From Kocuria varians (GTDB lineage: Bacteria > Actinomycetota > Actinomycetes > Actinomycetales > Micrococcaceae): a stretch of DNA of 45,582 bases. Shown here in pieces: positions 1 through 8,309 of the stretch. The position numbers were made by a program, and so were the translations under genes. The notes beneath the pieces were generated by a model, which saw only the letters and a list, made by a program, of their open reading frames with translations, did no database searches and was not told the DNA's origin. The DNA lies in contig NZ_BJNW01000023.1 of assembly GCF_006539885.1 (NCBI RefSeq), positions 1-45,582 on the forward strand. The letters run 5' to 3'. The first letter of the stretch is position 1; every line of letters begins with the position of its first letter.

Positions 1-804
1 AGCAACATCGTCATTTGGGTCAGCTGTATAAGTGACAGGAAGTCCGCCCTTCTTGACAAAACGCACCTCCACACTAAGCCCCTCCCCCGAGCTCATTGAT
101 GAAACTCTGGACAATTTGGGAAAGACTTGACCCCGCTCCTTGCCTTCTCGAACGCCTCGGACAATGCGATTTACGTCTGACTCGCTAATTTCCACCGCAT
201 CGGGGTCTGAGAGCGCTTCAGTGGCTAGCAGAGTGCGGATTCTTCCTTTAGCCTCTGCCGTGGCTTTCCTGCCAGGCTTTAGAAGCTGGGCGATCCGCTC
301 ATATTCTTGATCTACTAGAATATCCAAATCCTGTGGGGGCTCGGCACTGAGAGGCAAAACGCGAACGAGTACATAATCAGCTAGTCTAAATTTCCACACG
401 CGATGCAATAGGTCATCAAACAGAGTAACGGCTGCCCGCGCATGAAGATACAGCATTCCCTCTTCGACTATCTGATGCCAATGTTGCTCCCCGTCGCGTA
501 GGTTGTCAAGTACTCGGATTGTACCGGCTTCTTCATTTGTTAGTTTAATGGAGCTATTTTGTATGCACCGCTTGACAGAGGCTTCCATGCCAATCGCCAT
601 GCGTTTTTTCTTATCAAAGACTGTTTTATCCCCGCTGGCAAGCAACGCGGATTTCAACAACATTTCAAAAGCGTGCTGCAGATGAAGGAGTATGCGAGTT
701 ACACGCGCGTCGTCGTCCAGGCCGTTGAAAGCGACGACTCCCGTACGTAGAGAAGCAACAGCTTTGGCGCGAAGGGTGCGCACATCATAGGACTCTTTGG
801 GCAT
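1..804 (-). CDS. DUF3644-like protein, C-terminus beyond the left edge
   Basis: An open frame of 268 codons runs without a stop from the ATG at 804 to the left edge; the end of the gene is outside the window. The N-terminus (MPKESYDVRTLRAKAVASL) is followed by a helix with HAFEMLLKSALL at about residues 42-53 and by LRDGEQHW at about residues 102-109. These two stretches resemble the DUF3644 family as I remember it, a family of unknown function. The later part is charged and helical. Base composition is clearly lower in GC than the hut genes downstream, and codon use includes many A/T third positions, which suggests acquisition. An AGGT-like site lies about 12 bases before the start. Reading frame: well supported. 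Family: moderate. Function: unknown. Confidence 0.72.
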   Translation of the reverse strand, partial: MPKESYDVRTLRAKAVASLRTGVVAFNGLDDDARVTRILLHLQHAFEMLLKSALLASGDKTVFDKKKRMAIGMEASVKRCIQNSSIKLTNEEAGTIRVLDNLRDGEQHWHQIVEEGMLYLHARAAVTLFDDLLHRVWKFRLADYVLVRVLPLSAEPPQDLDILVDQEYERIAQLLKPGRKATAEAKGRIRTLLATEALSDPDAVEISESDVNRIVRGVREGKERGQVFPKLSRVSSMSSGEGLSVEVRFVKKGGLPVTYTADPNDDVA

Positions 805-1140
805 GGTTGGATATTACCTATGATCGGGCCCGAGCGAGTCTGAAGAGACGTGATGCGCCCGTAGCTTGGAGTAAGAAAGGTGATGACACGGCAACGATTT
901 TGCGGGGCGGTCAAGCAAGAGGCTCAGCAAGCACCCTGCACCGTGGGAGCCTTGCGCTTGAGCTGGCCAGCTCCATAAAACATCTTGCAATAAAGAGCAA
1001 AGCGTGCACCTGATGGACCTTGAAGCACTTATAAGAGATAGACGCAGTATGGACTCCAAGCGGGCGATCTGCAACCTAACCATGCCACGACACGCCCCAG
1101 ATATAGAAGTCATGACGTTGCTGGCCCTCGATTACCTCAT
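805..1140. other. Intergenic stretch of mixed base composition, no convincing gene
   Basis: This stretch lies between the starts and ends of two minus-strand genes. Short open frames exist on both strands (for example 814-1113 minus and 1004-1231 plus), but their translations are low-complexity or Cys/Ser-rich, lack a clear ribosome binding site and match no family I know. I found no tRNA-like cloverleaf and no transposase remnant. It probably holds the promoter of the 804 gene and the decayed edge of an acquired segment. Confidence 0.5.
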
Positions 1141-1410
1141 TCAGGCTACATGTCGCGTGTACCGTTGCCGAGCTGCCTCACCGGTCGTTCCAACGAAGGC
1201 TCCAATTGCAGCCCATGACATGCCCGCGTGACGAGCCGCCCGCACGGCGTCGATGACGTGACGTTCCGCAGCGGACTGTTCGGCAATGGCCGCACGCAGA
1301 GCCGTGATCGCATCTACGTCCAGCTCGTCCTCGGGTCGCGGCTCGTACTGCTCGAAGCGCGCCGCCAGCTCATCGGCGTGAGCAAGAATTTCCTCGACGG
1401 TACGGGGCAT
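1141..1410 (-). CDS. Small helix-turn-helix protein, antitoxin-like
   Basis: An 89-aa protein with a strong Shine-Dalgarno site (GGAGGCG, 8 bases before the ATG at 1410). The first half is acidic and helical (VEEILAHADELAARFE). The C-terminal third holds a probable helix-turn-helix: GMSWAAIGAFVGTTGEAARQRY, where the small-residue turn and the final AARQRY are typical of sigma-like or MerR-like recognition helices. Similar short proteins are common in Actinomycetota and are sometimes annotated as antitoxins, but no toxin gene lies next to it here. It is divergent from the hut operon, about 230 bp from hutU. It could be a local regulator, though hut regulators of this size are not known to me. 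Gene: confident. Role: open. Confidence 0.75.
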   Translation of the reverse strand: MPRTVEEILAHADELAARFEQYEPRPEDELDVDAITALRAAIAEQSAAERHVIDAVRAARHAGMSWAAIGAFVGTTGEAARQRYTRHVA

Positions 1411-1519
1411 AGCTATCGCCTCCGAAATCGACAGCGGATTAACGCAGGAACACCCAGTTCCACCTGCAAGTCATCTTGCACCTCGACACGGCACCAAGGA
1501 ACTGCCACGACGCCCCCTG

Positions 1520-1533
1520 TCTGGCATCCCAGA
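1520..1533 (+). promoter_or_regulatory. Probable HutR (IclR-type) operator upstream of hutU
   Basis: The sequence TCTGGCATCCCAGA lies about 110 bases before hutU. It is the core of a longer inverted repeat, TGTCTGG (1518-1524) and CCAGACA (1529-1535). It fits the 14-bp motif TCTGwwATwCCAGA that I recall for HutR, the IclR-type hut regulator of Corynebacterium resistens, except that the w positions are G/C here. The regulator gene itself is not in the window. Confidence 0.6.
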
Positions 1534-1643
1534 CACTACCCCCTCCAGAACCCGTGACCCTCATCACCCCCCGTGGTCCCATGGACTCATTCACCGTCCC
1601 CGGCCTCCCACGCCCAGGACTGAACCGCACCAGGAGGACCCTC

Positions 1644-3362
1644 ATGGCACTGCCCAACGCCCGCCCCGTCCGCGCTCCCCGCGGAACCGAGATCAGCGCC
1701 AAGAGCTGGCAGACCGAGGCTCCCCTGCGCATGCTGATGAACAACCTGGACCCGGAGGTCGCGGAGCGCCCTGACGACCTGGTGGTCTACGGCGGCACGG
1801 GCCGCGCGGTCCGCAGCTGGGAGGCGTTCGACGCCATCGTGAAGACCCTCAAGGAGCTGGAGGACGACGAGACCCTGCTGGTCCAGTCCGGCAAGCCCGT
1901 GGGCGTGTTCCGCACCCACCAGTGGGCCCCGCGCGTGCTGATCGCCAACTCCAACCTGGTGGGCGACTGGGCCACGTGGCCCGAGTTCCGCAAGCTCGAG
2001 GACGAGGGCCTCATGATGTACGGCCAGATGACCGCCGGGTCCTGGATCTACATCGCCACGCAGGGCATCCTGCAGGGCACCTACGAGACGTTCTACGCCG
2101 TCGCCCGCAAGCTCTATGAGGAGGGCCGCCTGCAGGAGCCCACGCTCGCCGGCACCCTGACCATCACGGGCGGCTGCGGCGGCATGGGCGGCGCCCAGCC
2201 GCTGGCCGTGACGCTCAACGGCGGCGCGTGCCTGGTGGTGGACGTGGACGAGTCGCGGCTGCGGCGTCGTCAGTCCAAGCGCTACCTGGACGAGGTCGAG
2301 ACGGACCTGGACACCGCGCTCGCCAAGGTCAACGCCGCGAAGGCCGAGTGCCGCGCACTTTCGGTGGGCTACGTGGGCAACGCCGCGGACGTGTTCCCGG
2401 AGCTGCTGCGCCGCCACCGCGCCGGTGAGATCACCGTCGACGTCGTCACCGACCAGACCTCCGCGCACGACCCCCTGTCCTACCTGCCCACCGAGTTCAC
2501 CGTGGAGCAGTGGGACGCGGAGGCCAAGGCCGATCCCGTGGGCTTCACCAAGAAGGCCCGCGAGGCCATGGCCGCCCAGGTCCAGGCGATGGTCGAGTTC
2601 CAGGACGAGGGCGCCGAGGTCTTCGACTACGGCAACTCGATCCGCGACGAGGCCCGCCACGCCGGCTACACCCGCGCGTTCGAGTTCCCCGGCTTCGTCC
2701 CGGCGTACATCCGCCCGCTGTTCTGCGAGGGCCTCGGCCCGTTCCGCTGGGTCGCGCTCTCCGGCGACCCCAAGGACATCGAGGTCACGGACGCCGCCAT
2801 CAAGGAGCTCTTCCCGGACAACAAGCACCTGCACGAGTGGATCGACGCCGCCCAGGAGCACGTGGAGTTCGAGGGCCTGCCCGCCCGCATCTGCTGGCTG
2901 GGCTACGGGGAGCGCCAGAAGGCCGGCCTGCTCTTCAACAAGCTCGTGGCCGAGGGCAAGGTCTCCGCGCCCATCGTGATCGGCCGTGACCACCTGGACT
3001 CCGGTTCGGTGGCCTCCCCGTACCGCGAGACCGAGTCCATGAAGGACGGTTCGGACGCGATCGCGGACTGGCCGCTGCTCAATGCCCTGACGGCGGCGTC
3101 GTCGGGCGCCACCTGGGTCTCCATCCACCACGGCGGCGGCGTGGGCATCGGCCGTTCCATCCACGCGGGCCAGGTCTCCGTGGCGGACGGCACGGACCTC
3201 GCGGCGGAGAAGCTCGAGCGCCTGCTGACCAACGACCCCGGCATGGGCGTGATCCGCCACGCGGACGCCGGCTACGAGCGCGCCATCGAGGTCGCAGACG
3301 AGCGCGGGGTCAACATCCCCATGCACAACGACCTCGCGACCACCCGCCAGGCGGACCAGTGA
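1644..3362 (+). CDS. hutU: Urocanate hydratase (urocanase)
   Basis: Second step of histidine breakdown: urocanate plus water to 4-imidazolone-5-propionate, in the cytoplasm, using tightly bound NAD+ as electrophile. The protein has 572 aa, close to the usual 550-560. It carries the NAD-binding glycine-rich stretch [11 protein letters not shown] (residues 176-186), [11 protein letters not shown] (about 270-280), and the active-site signature [10 protein letters not shown] with the conserved Cys at about residue 361. The start at ATG 1644 is chosen because AGGAGG lies 7 bases upstream and the family N-terminus begins here; the frame is open further up to 1476 but that part is not conserved. It is the first gene of the hut operon and its stop overlaps the hutI start by four bases (GTGA). 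Confidence 0.97.
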   Translation: MALPNARPVRAPRGTEISAKSWQTEAPLRMLMNNLDPEVAERPDDLVVYGGTGRAVRSWEAFDAIVKTLKELEDDETLLVQSGKPVGVFRTHQWAPRVLIANSNLVGDWATWPEFRKLEDEGLMMYGQMTAGSWIYIATQGILQGTYETFYAVARKLYEEGRLQEPTLAGTLTITGGCGGMGGAQPLAVTLNGGACLVVDVDESRLRRRQSKRYLDEVETDLDTALAKVNAAKAECRALSVGYVGNAADVFPELLRRHRAGEITVDVVTDQTSAHDPLSYLPTEFTVEQWDAEAKADPVGFTKKAREAMAAQVQAMVEFQDEGAEVFDYGNSIRDEARHAGYTRAFEFPGFVPAYIRPLFCEGLGPFRWVALSGDPKDIEVTDAAIKELFPDNKHLHEWIDAAQEHVEFEGLPARICWLGYGERQKAGLLFNKLVAEGKVSAPIVIGRDHLDSGSVASPYRETESMKDGSDAIADWPLLNALTAASSGATWVSIHHGGGVGIGRSIHAGQVSVADGTDLAAEKLERLLTNDPGMGVIRHADAGYERAIEVADERGVNIPMHNDLATTRQADQ

Positions 3363-4639
3363 CCGGGCCCGCCCCCGCAGGCCGGGACGACGACGCCGCA
3401 CGCAGCCACCACGCCGGCGGTCACCCGGGCGCGCAGGCGCCCCGGGCGGCGTCGTCCGCTGACGGGTCCGAGCTCATCACCGGGATCGGCGAGCTGCACA
3501 CCGTGGACCCCGCGCGGGGTGAGGACTCCGTGCTCACGGACGCGGCCGTCGTCGTCGAGGACGGCGTGGTCGCGTGGGTGGGCCCGGCCGCCGAGGCTCC
3601 TGCCGCGGACCGCGCGGTGGACGTCGAGGGGCGCGCCGCGCTGCCCGGCTGGGTGGACTCCCACACGCACCTGGTGTTCGCCGGGGACCGCTCCGCCGAG
3701 TTCGCCGCCCGCATGGCCGGGCAGGACTACGCCGCCGGCGGGATCGGCGTGACCACGCGGGCGACCCGTGAGACGGACGACGAGACCCTGCGCGGGCTCG
3801 TCGCCGGTCGGGTCGCGGACGCCGTGGCCGGGGGCACCACCTACCTGGAGACCAAGACGGGCTACGGCCTGGACGTGGAGCAGGAGCTGCGCGCCGCGCG
3901 GATCGCCGCCGACGCCGCGGACGAGGTCACCTTCCTGGGCGCCCACCTGGTGCCCGAGGGCATCGACGCCGAGGCGTACGTGGACCTCGTGTGCGGGCCC
4001 ATGCTCGACGCCGTGCGGCCGTACGTGCAGTGGGCGGACGTGTTCTGCGAGCGCGGGGCGTTCACCCCCGAGCAGTCGCGCAGGGTGCTGGAGGCCTGCC
4101 GGGACGCCGGTCTGGGGCTGCGCGTGCACGGCAACCAGCTCGGTCCGGGCGAGGGCGTGGCCCTGGCCGTGGAGCTGGGCGCGGCGTCCGTGGACCACTG
4201 CAACTTCCTCTCGGAGGAGGACGTGGCGGCGCTGGCGGCGTCGGACACCGTGGCCACCGTGCTGCCGGCGTGCGACCTCTCCACGCGCGCCCCGCTGGCC
4301 CCGGCCCGCGAGCTCGTGGACGCCGGTGCGACCGTGGCGATCGCCTCCAACTGCAACCCGGGGACGAGCTACACCACGGCCATGAACTTCTGCGTGGCCA
4401 CCGCGGTGCTGCAGATGAGGCTGACGGTCGAGGAGGCCATCCGCGCCGCAACGCTCGGCGGCGCGAAGGCCCTGCGCCGCGACGTCTCCACCCCGGGACG
4501 CCCCGCCGTGGGACACCTGGCCGTGGGGGCCCGCGCGGACCTGCACGTCCTGGACGCCCCCTCCGCGATGCACCTGGCCTACCGCCCCGGCATGCCCCTC
4601 ACGTGGGGCGTGTGGCGGGCGGGCCGCCGGGAGGTCTGA
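3359..4639 (+). CDS. hutI: Imidazolonepropionase
   Basis: Third step of histidine breakdown: 4-imidazolone-5-propionate to N-formimino-L-glutamate. It is a metal-dependent amidohydrolase of 426 aa. Visible metal and substrate motifs are HTH (His102/His104), GAH (His196), RVHGNQ (His about 257), VDHCN (about 280) and the last-strand motif SNCNPG (330-335). In amidohydrolases of this type the last motif normally carries a metal-binding Asp (TDxNPG); here the codon is AAC (Asn331). The start is GTG 3359, overlapping the hutU stop, which implies translational coupling. The first 37 or so residues are a Pro/Ala/Asp/His-rich extension absent from typical HutI, with no other start codon close to the conserved ELITGIGEL. 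The DNA of that extension holds an 11-bp inverted repeat. Confidence 0.95.
   Translation: MTGPAPAGRDDDAARSHHAGGHPGAQAPRAASSADGSELITGIGELHTVDPARGEDSVLTDAAVVVEDGVVAWVGPAAEAPAADRAVDVEGRAALPGWVDSHTHLVFAGDRSAEFAARMAGQDYAAGGIGVTTRATRETDDETLRGLVAGRVADAVAGGTTYLETKTGYGLDVEQELRAARIAADAADEVTFLGAHLVPEGIDAEAYVDLVCGPMLDAVRPYVQWADVFCERGAFTPEQSRRVLEACRDAGLGLRVHGNQLGPGEGVALAVELGAASVDHCNFLSEEDVAALAASDTVATVLPACDLSTRAPLAPARELVDAGATVAIASNCNPGTSYTTAMNFCVATAVLQMRLTVEEAIRAATLGGAKALRRDVSTPGRPAVGHLAVGARADLHVLDAPSAMHLAYRPGMPLTWGVWRAGRREV
3389..3456. repeat. 11-bp inverted repeat of the GACGACGCCGC word
   Basis: GACGACGCCGC at 3389-3399 and its exact complement GCGGCGTCGTC at 3446-3456 face each other across 46 bases inside the extra N-terminal codons of hutI. 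The same 11-mer recurs throughout the window (see findings). In the mRNA it could form a hairpin at the hutU-hutI junction. Confidence 0.7.
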
Positions 4640-4646
4640 CGCACAC

Positions 4647-4681
4647 CCTCCGTGCCCGGCAGAACGTGCCGGGCGCGGAGG
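4647..4681 (+). terminator. Strong intercistronic hairpin between hutI and yjiH
   Basis: A 15-bp stem with one G-U pair: arms 4647-4661 and 4667-4681, loop GAACG. There is no T run. It starts 8 bases after the hutI stop and ends 49 bases before the next start. It may be a partial terminator or an mRNA-stabilising stem that separates hutUI from yjiH-hutH expression. Confidence 0.7.
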
Positions 4682-4730
4682 CCCCACCGGCGCCCGCGCC
4701 CCGACGACCCACCAACCACGAGGACACGAC

Positions 4731-6050
4731 ATGAGCAGACTGCAGGCAACCGTGCCCACCAGACGCGGTGACGTGCTGCGCTTCGTGCTGTACAGCGCGG
4801 TGGGCATCTTCATGTTCTTCGTGCCCATCACCCTGGGGGGCCTCAGCACCATTCCCCTGGACCACATCGTCACGTGGCTGCGGAACAACCTCACCGAGGT
4901 GGTGCCGTTCTACGCACTGGCCCTGATCGTGGCCGGCACGGTGGTTCCTTTCGTCACCGGGCGGTGGCGCGCCTCGCCGGTCAAGATGGCGTTCGCGCTC
5001 CTCAACGTCCTGGGGCTCGTGGTCGGCTTCGCCATGGTGTTCCACGTGGGCCCGGACTGGCTGATGGCCAAGGACATGGGTCCGTTCCTATTCAACTCGC
5101 TGGTGATCCCGGTGGGCCTGATCGTCCCCATCGGCGCGGTCTTCCTGGCCCTGCTGATCGGCTACGGCCTCATGGAGTTCATCGGGGTGTTCCTGCAGCC
5201 GGTGATGCGCCCCGTGTGGCGGACCCCGGGCCGCTCGGCCATCGACGCCGTGGCCTCCTTCGTGGGCAGCTACTCGCTCGGCCTGCTGCTCACCGACCGC
5301 GTGTACCGGGAGGGCCGCTACACCTCCCGCGAGGCCGCCATCATCGCCACAGGGTTCTCCACGGTCTCCGCGAGCTTCATGGTGATCGTGGCCAAGGCGC
5401 TGGACCTCATGGACCACTGGCTGCTCTACTTCTGGCTCGCCCTGGTGGTGACGTTCGCGGTCACCGCCATCACCGTGCGCATCCCGCCGCTGAGCCGCAT
5501 GCCGGACGAGCCCTACCCCGGGGTGGAGCACCAGCCGGAGACCCTCGTCACCGGGCACCGCTTCCACCACGCGTGGTCGGACGCCCGCGAGGCCCTTCAC
5601 GCCGCCCCCGGGCTCGGTCGCAACATCTGGGAGAACCTGCGCGACGGCCTCCGGATGGCCACGTCCATCCTGCCGTCGATCCTCTCCACCGGCCTGCTCG
5701 GCCTGGTGATCGCGCGCTACACCCCGATCTTCGACTGGATCGGATACATCTTCGTGCCGTTCGCGTGGGTCGTGGGACTGCCCGAACCGCTCCTGGCCGG
5801 CAAGGCCTCGGCCACCGGTATCGCGGAGATGTTCCTCCCTGCGGCCCAGGTGGCCGGGCAGGACTCGCTCACCCTGCGTCTGGTGATCGCCATCGTGTGC
5901 GTGTCCGCCATCATCTTCTTCTCCGCGCTCGTCCCGTCCATCCTGGCCACGGAGATCCCGGTGACCATCCGGTCCCTGGTGGTCATCTGGTTCGAGCGCG
6001 TGGCCCTCACCATCCTCATCGCCACTCCCCTGGTGAAGCTGCTGACCTAG
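4731..6050 (+). CDS. YjiH-family membrane protein, probable hut-linked transporter
   Basis: A 439-aa polytopic membrane protein with about ten hydrophobic segments (first at about residues 17-40, last near 415-437), of the YjiH / nucleoside-recognition (Gate) domain type. A repeated architecture is visible: the IDAVASFVGSYSLGLLLTDRVY segment near 170-190 and a second Gate-like half after about residue 300 (GLLGLVIARYTPIFDWIGYIF). Its place between hutI and hutH, in the same direction, suggests import of histidine or urocanate, but that is inference from context; the substrate of this family is not established as far as I know. The start at ATG 4731 follows a weak ACGAGGAC site. Confidence 0.85.
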   Translation: MSRLQATVPTRRGDVLRFVLYSAVGIFMFFVPITLGGLSTIPLDHIVTWLRNNLTEVVPFYALALIVAGTVVPFVTGRWRASPVKMAFALLNVLGLVVGFAMVFHVGPDWLMAKDMGPFLFNSLVIPVGLIVPIGAVFLALLIGYGLMEFIGVFLQPVMRPVWRTPGRSAIDAVASFVGSYSLGLLLTDRVYREGRYTSREAAIIATGFSTVSASFMVIVAKALDLMDHWLLYFWLALVVTFAVTAITVRIPPLSRMPDEPYPGVEHQPETLVTGHRFHHAWSDAREALHAAPGLGRNIWENLRDGLRMATSILPSILSTGLLGLVIARYTPIFDWIGYIFVPFAWVVGLPEPLLAGKASATGIAEMFLPAAQVAGQDSLTLRLVIAIVCVSAIIFFSALVPSILATEIPVTIRSLVVIWFERVALTILIATPLVKLLT

Positions 6051-6123
6051 CAGCGCGATCCAGCACCATCACGCTCGAGACCCGCCAGGGCGCTCGCACC
6101 ACCGAACGGAAGGAACCCTTCTC

Positions 6124-7677
6124 ATGACCACCGCCGCTCCCGCCACCGTGTGGCTCTCCGACCACGGGACCACCGTGGGGGACGTCATCGCCGTCGCCCG
6201 GGACAACGCCCCCGTGCAGCTCACCGAGGAGGCGCGTGCCCACGTGGCCCGCGTGCGCCGCCACATCGACGAGCTCGCCGCCTCAGAGATCCCCGCCTAC
6301 GGCATCTCCACCGGCTTCGGCGCGCTGGCCAACAAGCACATCCCGCAGGAGAAGCGCACCCTGCTGCAGAAGTCCCTCGTGCGCTCCCACGCGGCGGGCA
6401 CCGGCCCGGTGGTGGAGCGCGAGGTGGTGCGCGCCCTGATGTTCCTGCGCGCCAAGACCCTGGCCTCCGGGCACACGGGCATCCGGGTGGAGACCCTCGA
6501 GACCATGCTCGCCGTGCTCAACGCGGGCATCACCCCCGTGGTCCACGAGTTCGGCTCGCTGGGCTGCTCCGGTGACCTGGCGCCGCTCGCCCACTGCGCG
6601 CTCGTCCTCATGGGCGAGGGCCGCGCCGTCGGACCGGACGGCACCGAACGCCCCGTACCCGAGCTGCTCGCCGAGGCCGGGATCGAGCCCGTGACCCTCG
6701 CCGAGAAGGAGGGCCTGGCGCTGATCAACGGCACGGACGGCATGCTGGGCCAGCTCATCATGGCGCTCGCGGACCTCAAGGACCTGCTGACCGCCGCGGA
6801 CATCACCGCCGCGTTCTCCGTGGAGGGCCTGCTGGGCACGGACCGCGTGTTCGTGCCGGAGCTGCACGAGCCGCTGCGCCCGCACCCGGGCCAGGCGGAC
6901 GCCGCCGCGAACATGCTCAAGGTGCTGGAGGGTTCCGGGATCGTGGCCTCCCACCGCGTGGACGACGACCGCGTGCAGGACGCCTACTCCCTGCGCTGCG
7001 CACCCCAGGTGGCCGGCGGCAGCCGCGACACCGCGAACTACGCGCTCTCCGTGGCCCAGCACGAGCTGGCCGCCGCGGTGGACAACCCCGTGGTCCTCGA
7101 CGACGGCACCGTGAGCTCCAACGGCAACTTCCACGGCGCCCCGGTGGCGTACGTGCTGGACTTCCTGGCGATCCCCATCGCGGACCTGGCGTCCATGTCC
7201 GAGCGCCGCACCGACCGCATGCTGGACCCGGCCCGCTCCAACGGCCTGCCCCCGTTCCTCGCGGAGGACCCGGGCACGGACTCGGGCCTGATGATCGCGC
7301 AGTACACGCAGGCCGGCCTGGTCTCGGACATGAAGCGCCTGGCCGTTCCCGCCTCCGTGGACTCGATCCCCAGCTCCGCGATGCAGGAGGACCACGTGTC
7401 CATGGGCTGGCACGCCGCCCGCAAGCTGGGCAAGTCCGTGCAGGACCTCACCCGCGTGCTCGCGATCGAGCTGCTGAGCTCCACCCGCGCGATCGCCCTG
7501 CGCGCGCCCCTGCAGCCGGGCGCCGCCGCTGCCGCCGTGCTGGCCGACCTGAACGGCACCGTGGGCGCCCCCGGCCCGGACCGCTTCATGGCCCCGGAGA
7601 TCGAGGCCGCCGAGCAGTACGTGGCCTCGGGCCGCCTCGTGCGCACCGTGGAGTCCGTGACGGGCCCCCTGCGCTGA
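6124..7677 (+). CDS. hutH: Histidine ammonia-lyase
   Basis: First step of histidine breakdown: L-histidine to trans-urocanate and ammonia. 517 aa, normal length for the family. The MIO electrophile forms from the tripeptide at residues 148-150. Here it is Cys-Ser-Gly within GSLGCSGDLAPLAH instead of the common Ala-Ser-Gly; as I recall, the Cys form is also found in Streptomyces enzymes, so it should still be active. YGISTGFG near residue 59 holds the conserved Tyr, and FLAEDPGTDSGLMIAQYTQAG-like and SVDSIPSSAMQEDHVSMG-like stretches in the C-terminal half are classic for the family. The start is at ATG 6124 after AAGGAAC. It is the last gene of the hut operon, followed by hairpins. Confidence 0.97.
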   Translation: MTTAAPATVWLSDHGTTVGDVIAVARDNAPVQLTEEARAHVARVRRHIDELAASEIPAYGISTGFGALANKHIPQEKRTLLQKSLVRSHAAGTGPVVEREVVRALMFLRAKTLASGHTGIRVETLETMLAVLNAGITPVVHEFGSLGCSGDLAPLAHCALVLMGEGRAVGPDGTERPVPELLAEAGIEPVTLAEKEGLALINGTDGMLGQLIMALADLKDLLTAADITAAFSVEGLLGTDRVFVPELHEPLRPHPGQADAAANMLKVLEGSGIVASHRVDDDRVQDAYSLRCAPQVAGGSRDTANYALSVAQHELAAAVDNPVVLDDGTVSSNGNFHGAPVAYVLDFLAIPIADLASMSERRTDRMLDPARSNGLPPFLAEDPGTDSGLMIAQYTQAGLVSDMKRLAVPASVDSIPSSAMQEDHVSMGWHAARKLGKSVQDLTRVLAIELLSSTRAIALRAPLQPGAAAAAVLADLNGTVGAPGPDRFMAPEIEAAEQYVASGRLVRTVESVTGPLR

Positions 7678-7684
7678 TCGGTAG

Positions 7685-7725
7685 GCACGGCAGGACGACG
7701 CCGCTCTGGCACCGTCCTGCCGTGC
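7685..7725 (+). terminator. Probable terminator of the hut operon
   Basis: Perfect 13-bp inverted repeat: GCACGGCAGGACG at 7685-7697 and CGTCCTGCCGTGC at 7713-7725, starting 7 bases after the hutH stop. It has no T tract, as is common for high-GC actinomycetes. Confidence 0.75.
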
Positions 7726-7749
7726 GTTCCGCGCACTTGCGGGGCCGGG

Positions 7750-7862
7750 GACGACGCCGCCGCCGCGGGTCCCACGCCCGGGCCACCCGGCGTCGTCGTC
7801 CCGTGAATCCCAGGTGTAGAAGTACCCGCCCGGCGGCACGTTGTCGTGGCAGATCTACACCT
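7750..7862. repeat. Two nested sets of inverted repeats in the hutH-fmdB gap
   Basis: GACGACGCC (7750-7758) pairs with GGCGTCGTC (7789-7797). A separate 9-bp pair, AGGTGTAGA (7812-7820) and TCTACACCT (7854-7862), follows it. With the hairpins at 7685-7725 and 7867-7905, most of this 270-bp gap is inverted repeats. Their role is not clear; the 9-bp pair could be a spaced operator for the fmd genes. Confidence 0.55.
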
Positions 7863-7866
7863 CAGA

Positions 7867-7905
7867 GTGCGGGGGACAGGCGGCAGCGCCCCCTGTCCTC
7901 CGCAC
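7867..7905 (+). terminator. Second strong hairpin upstream of fmdB
   Basis: A 14-bp stem with one G-U pair: arms 7867-7880 and 7892-7905, loop of 11 bases. A TATCGT-like -10 element follows at about 7916, so this stem probably blocks read-through from the hut operon into a separate fmdB promoter. Confidence 0.6.
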
Positions 7906-7947
7906 GTCGCCGGTTGTATCGTGGCTCACACGCGAAGGGAGCGGCAC

Positions 7948-8241
7948 ATGCCCGTCTACGAGTTCCGGTGCGAGGCCTGCGGGCCGTTCGACGCCCACCA
8001 CGCCATGGCGCAGGTCCCCCGCTCCGAGCGGTGCCCCGCGTGCGGCGCGGACGCCCGGCGCGTGTTCTCCGCCGTGGGACTGTCCCGCGCGAACTCTCCC
8101 CGGGCACGCGCCGTCGACGCCGCGGCCCGCACGGCGGAGGCGCCCGACGTCGTCCGCTCCGTGCCCCGCCAGGGCGGTGCCCCGCGCACGTCCACCGGGG
8201 TGAGTCGAGACCCGCGGCACCTGAAGCTGCCGCGCCCGTAA
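7948..8241 (+). CDS. fmdB: FmdB-family zinc ribbon protein
   Basis: 97 aa. The N-terminus MPVYEFRCEACG and a second CPAC give the four-Cys zinc ribbon (Cys8, Cys11, Cys29, Cys32) of the FmdB family, first seen beside formamidase genes and thought to be regulatory. The rest is a disordered Ala/Arg/Pro-rich tail. The start at ATG 7948 follows GAAGGGAG; an upstream ATG-free open frame in the same phase is not conserved. It lies 68 bp before the formamidase gene in the same direction, so the two are probably one transcript. Confidence 0.9.
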   Translation: MPVYEFRCEACGPFDAHHAMAQVPRSERCPACGADARRVFSAVGLSRANSPRARAVDAAARTAEAPDVVRSVPRQGGAPRTSTGVSRDPRHLKLPRP

Positions 8242-8309
8242 GTGTCCCCGCAGCACCCGCCCGGCCGCGCGGGAACCACCCGCGGGGCCCACCAGAAAGG
8301 CTCCGGACC

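Noticed and set aside
814-1113. 99-codon minus-strand frame upstream of the DUF3644-like gene
   Set aside because: No ribosome binding site, odd Cys/Ser/Leu composition and no family resemblance.
1587-3401. 604-codon open frame on the minus strand opposite hutU
   Set aside because: Its translation is Gly/Ala/Val/Arg-rich without any family motif, and the frame follows from the strong G/C third-position bias of hutU. The same holds for the long minus frames opposite hutI, hutH and the formamidase gene.
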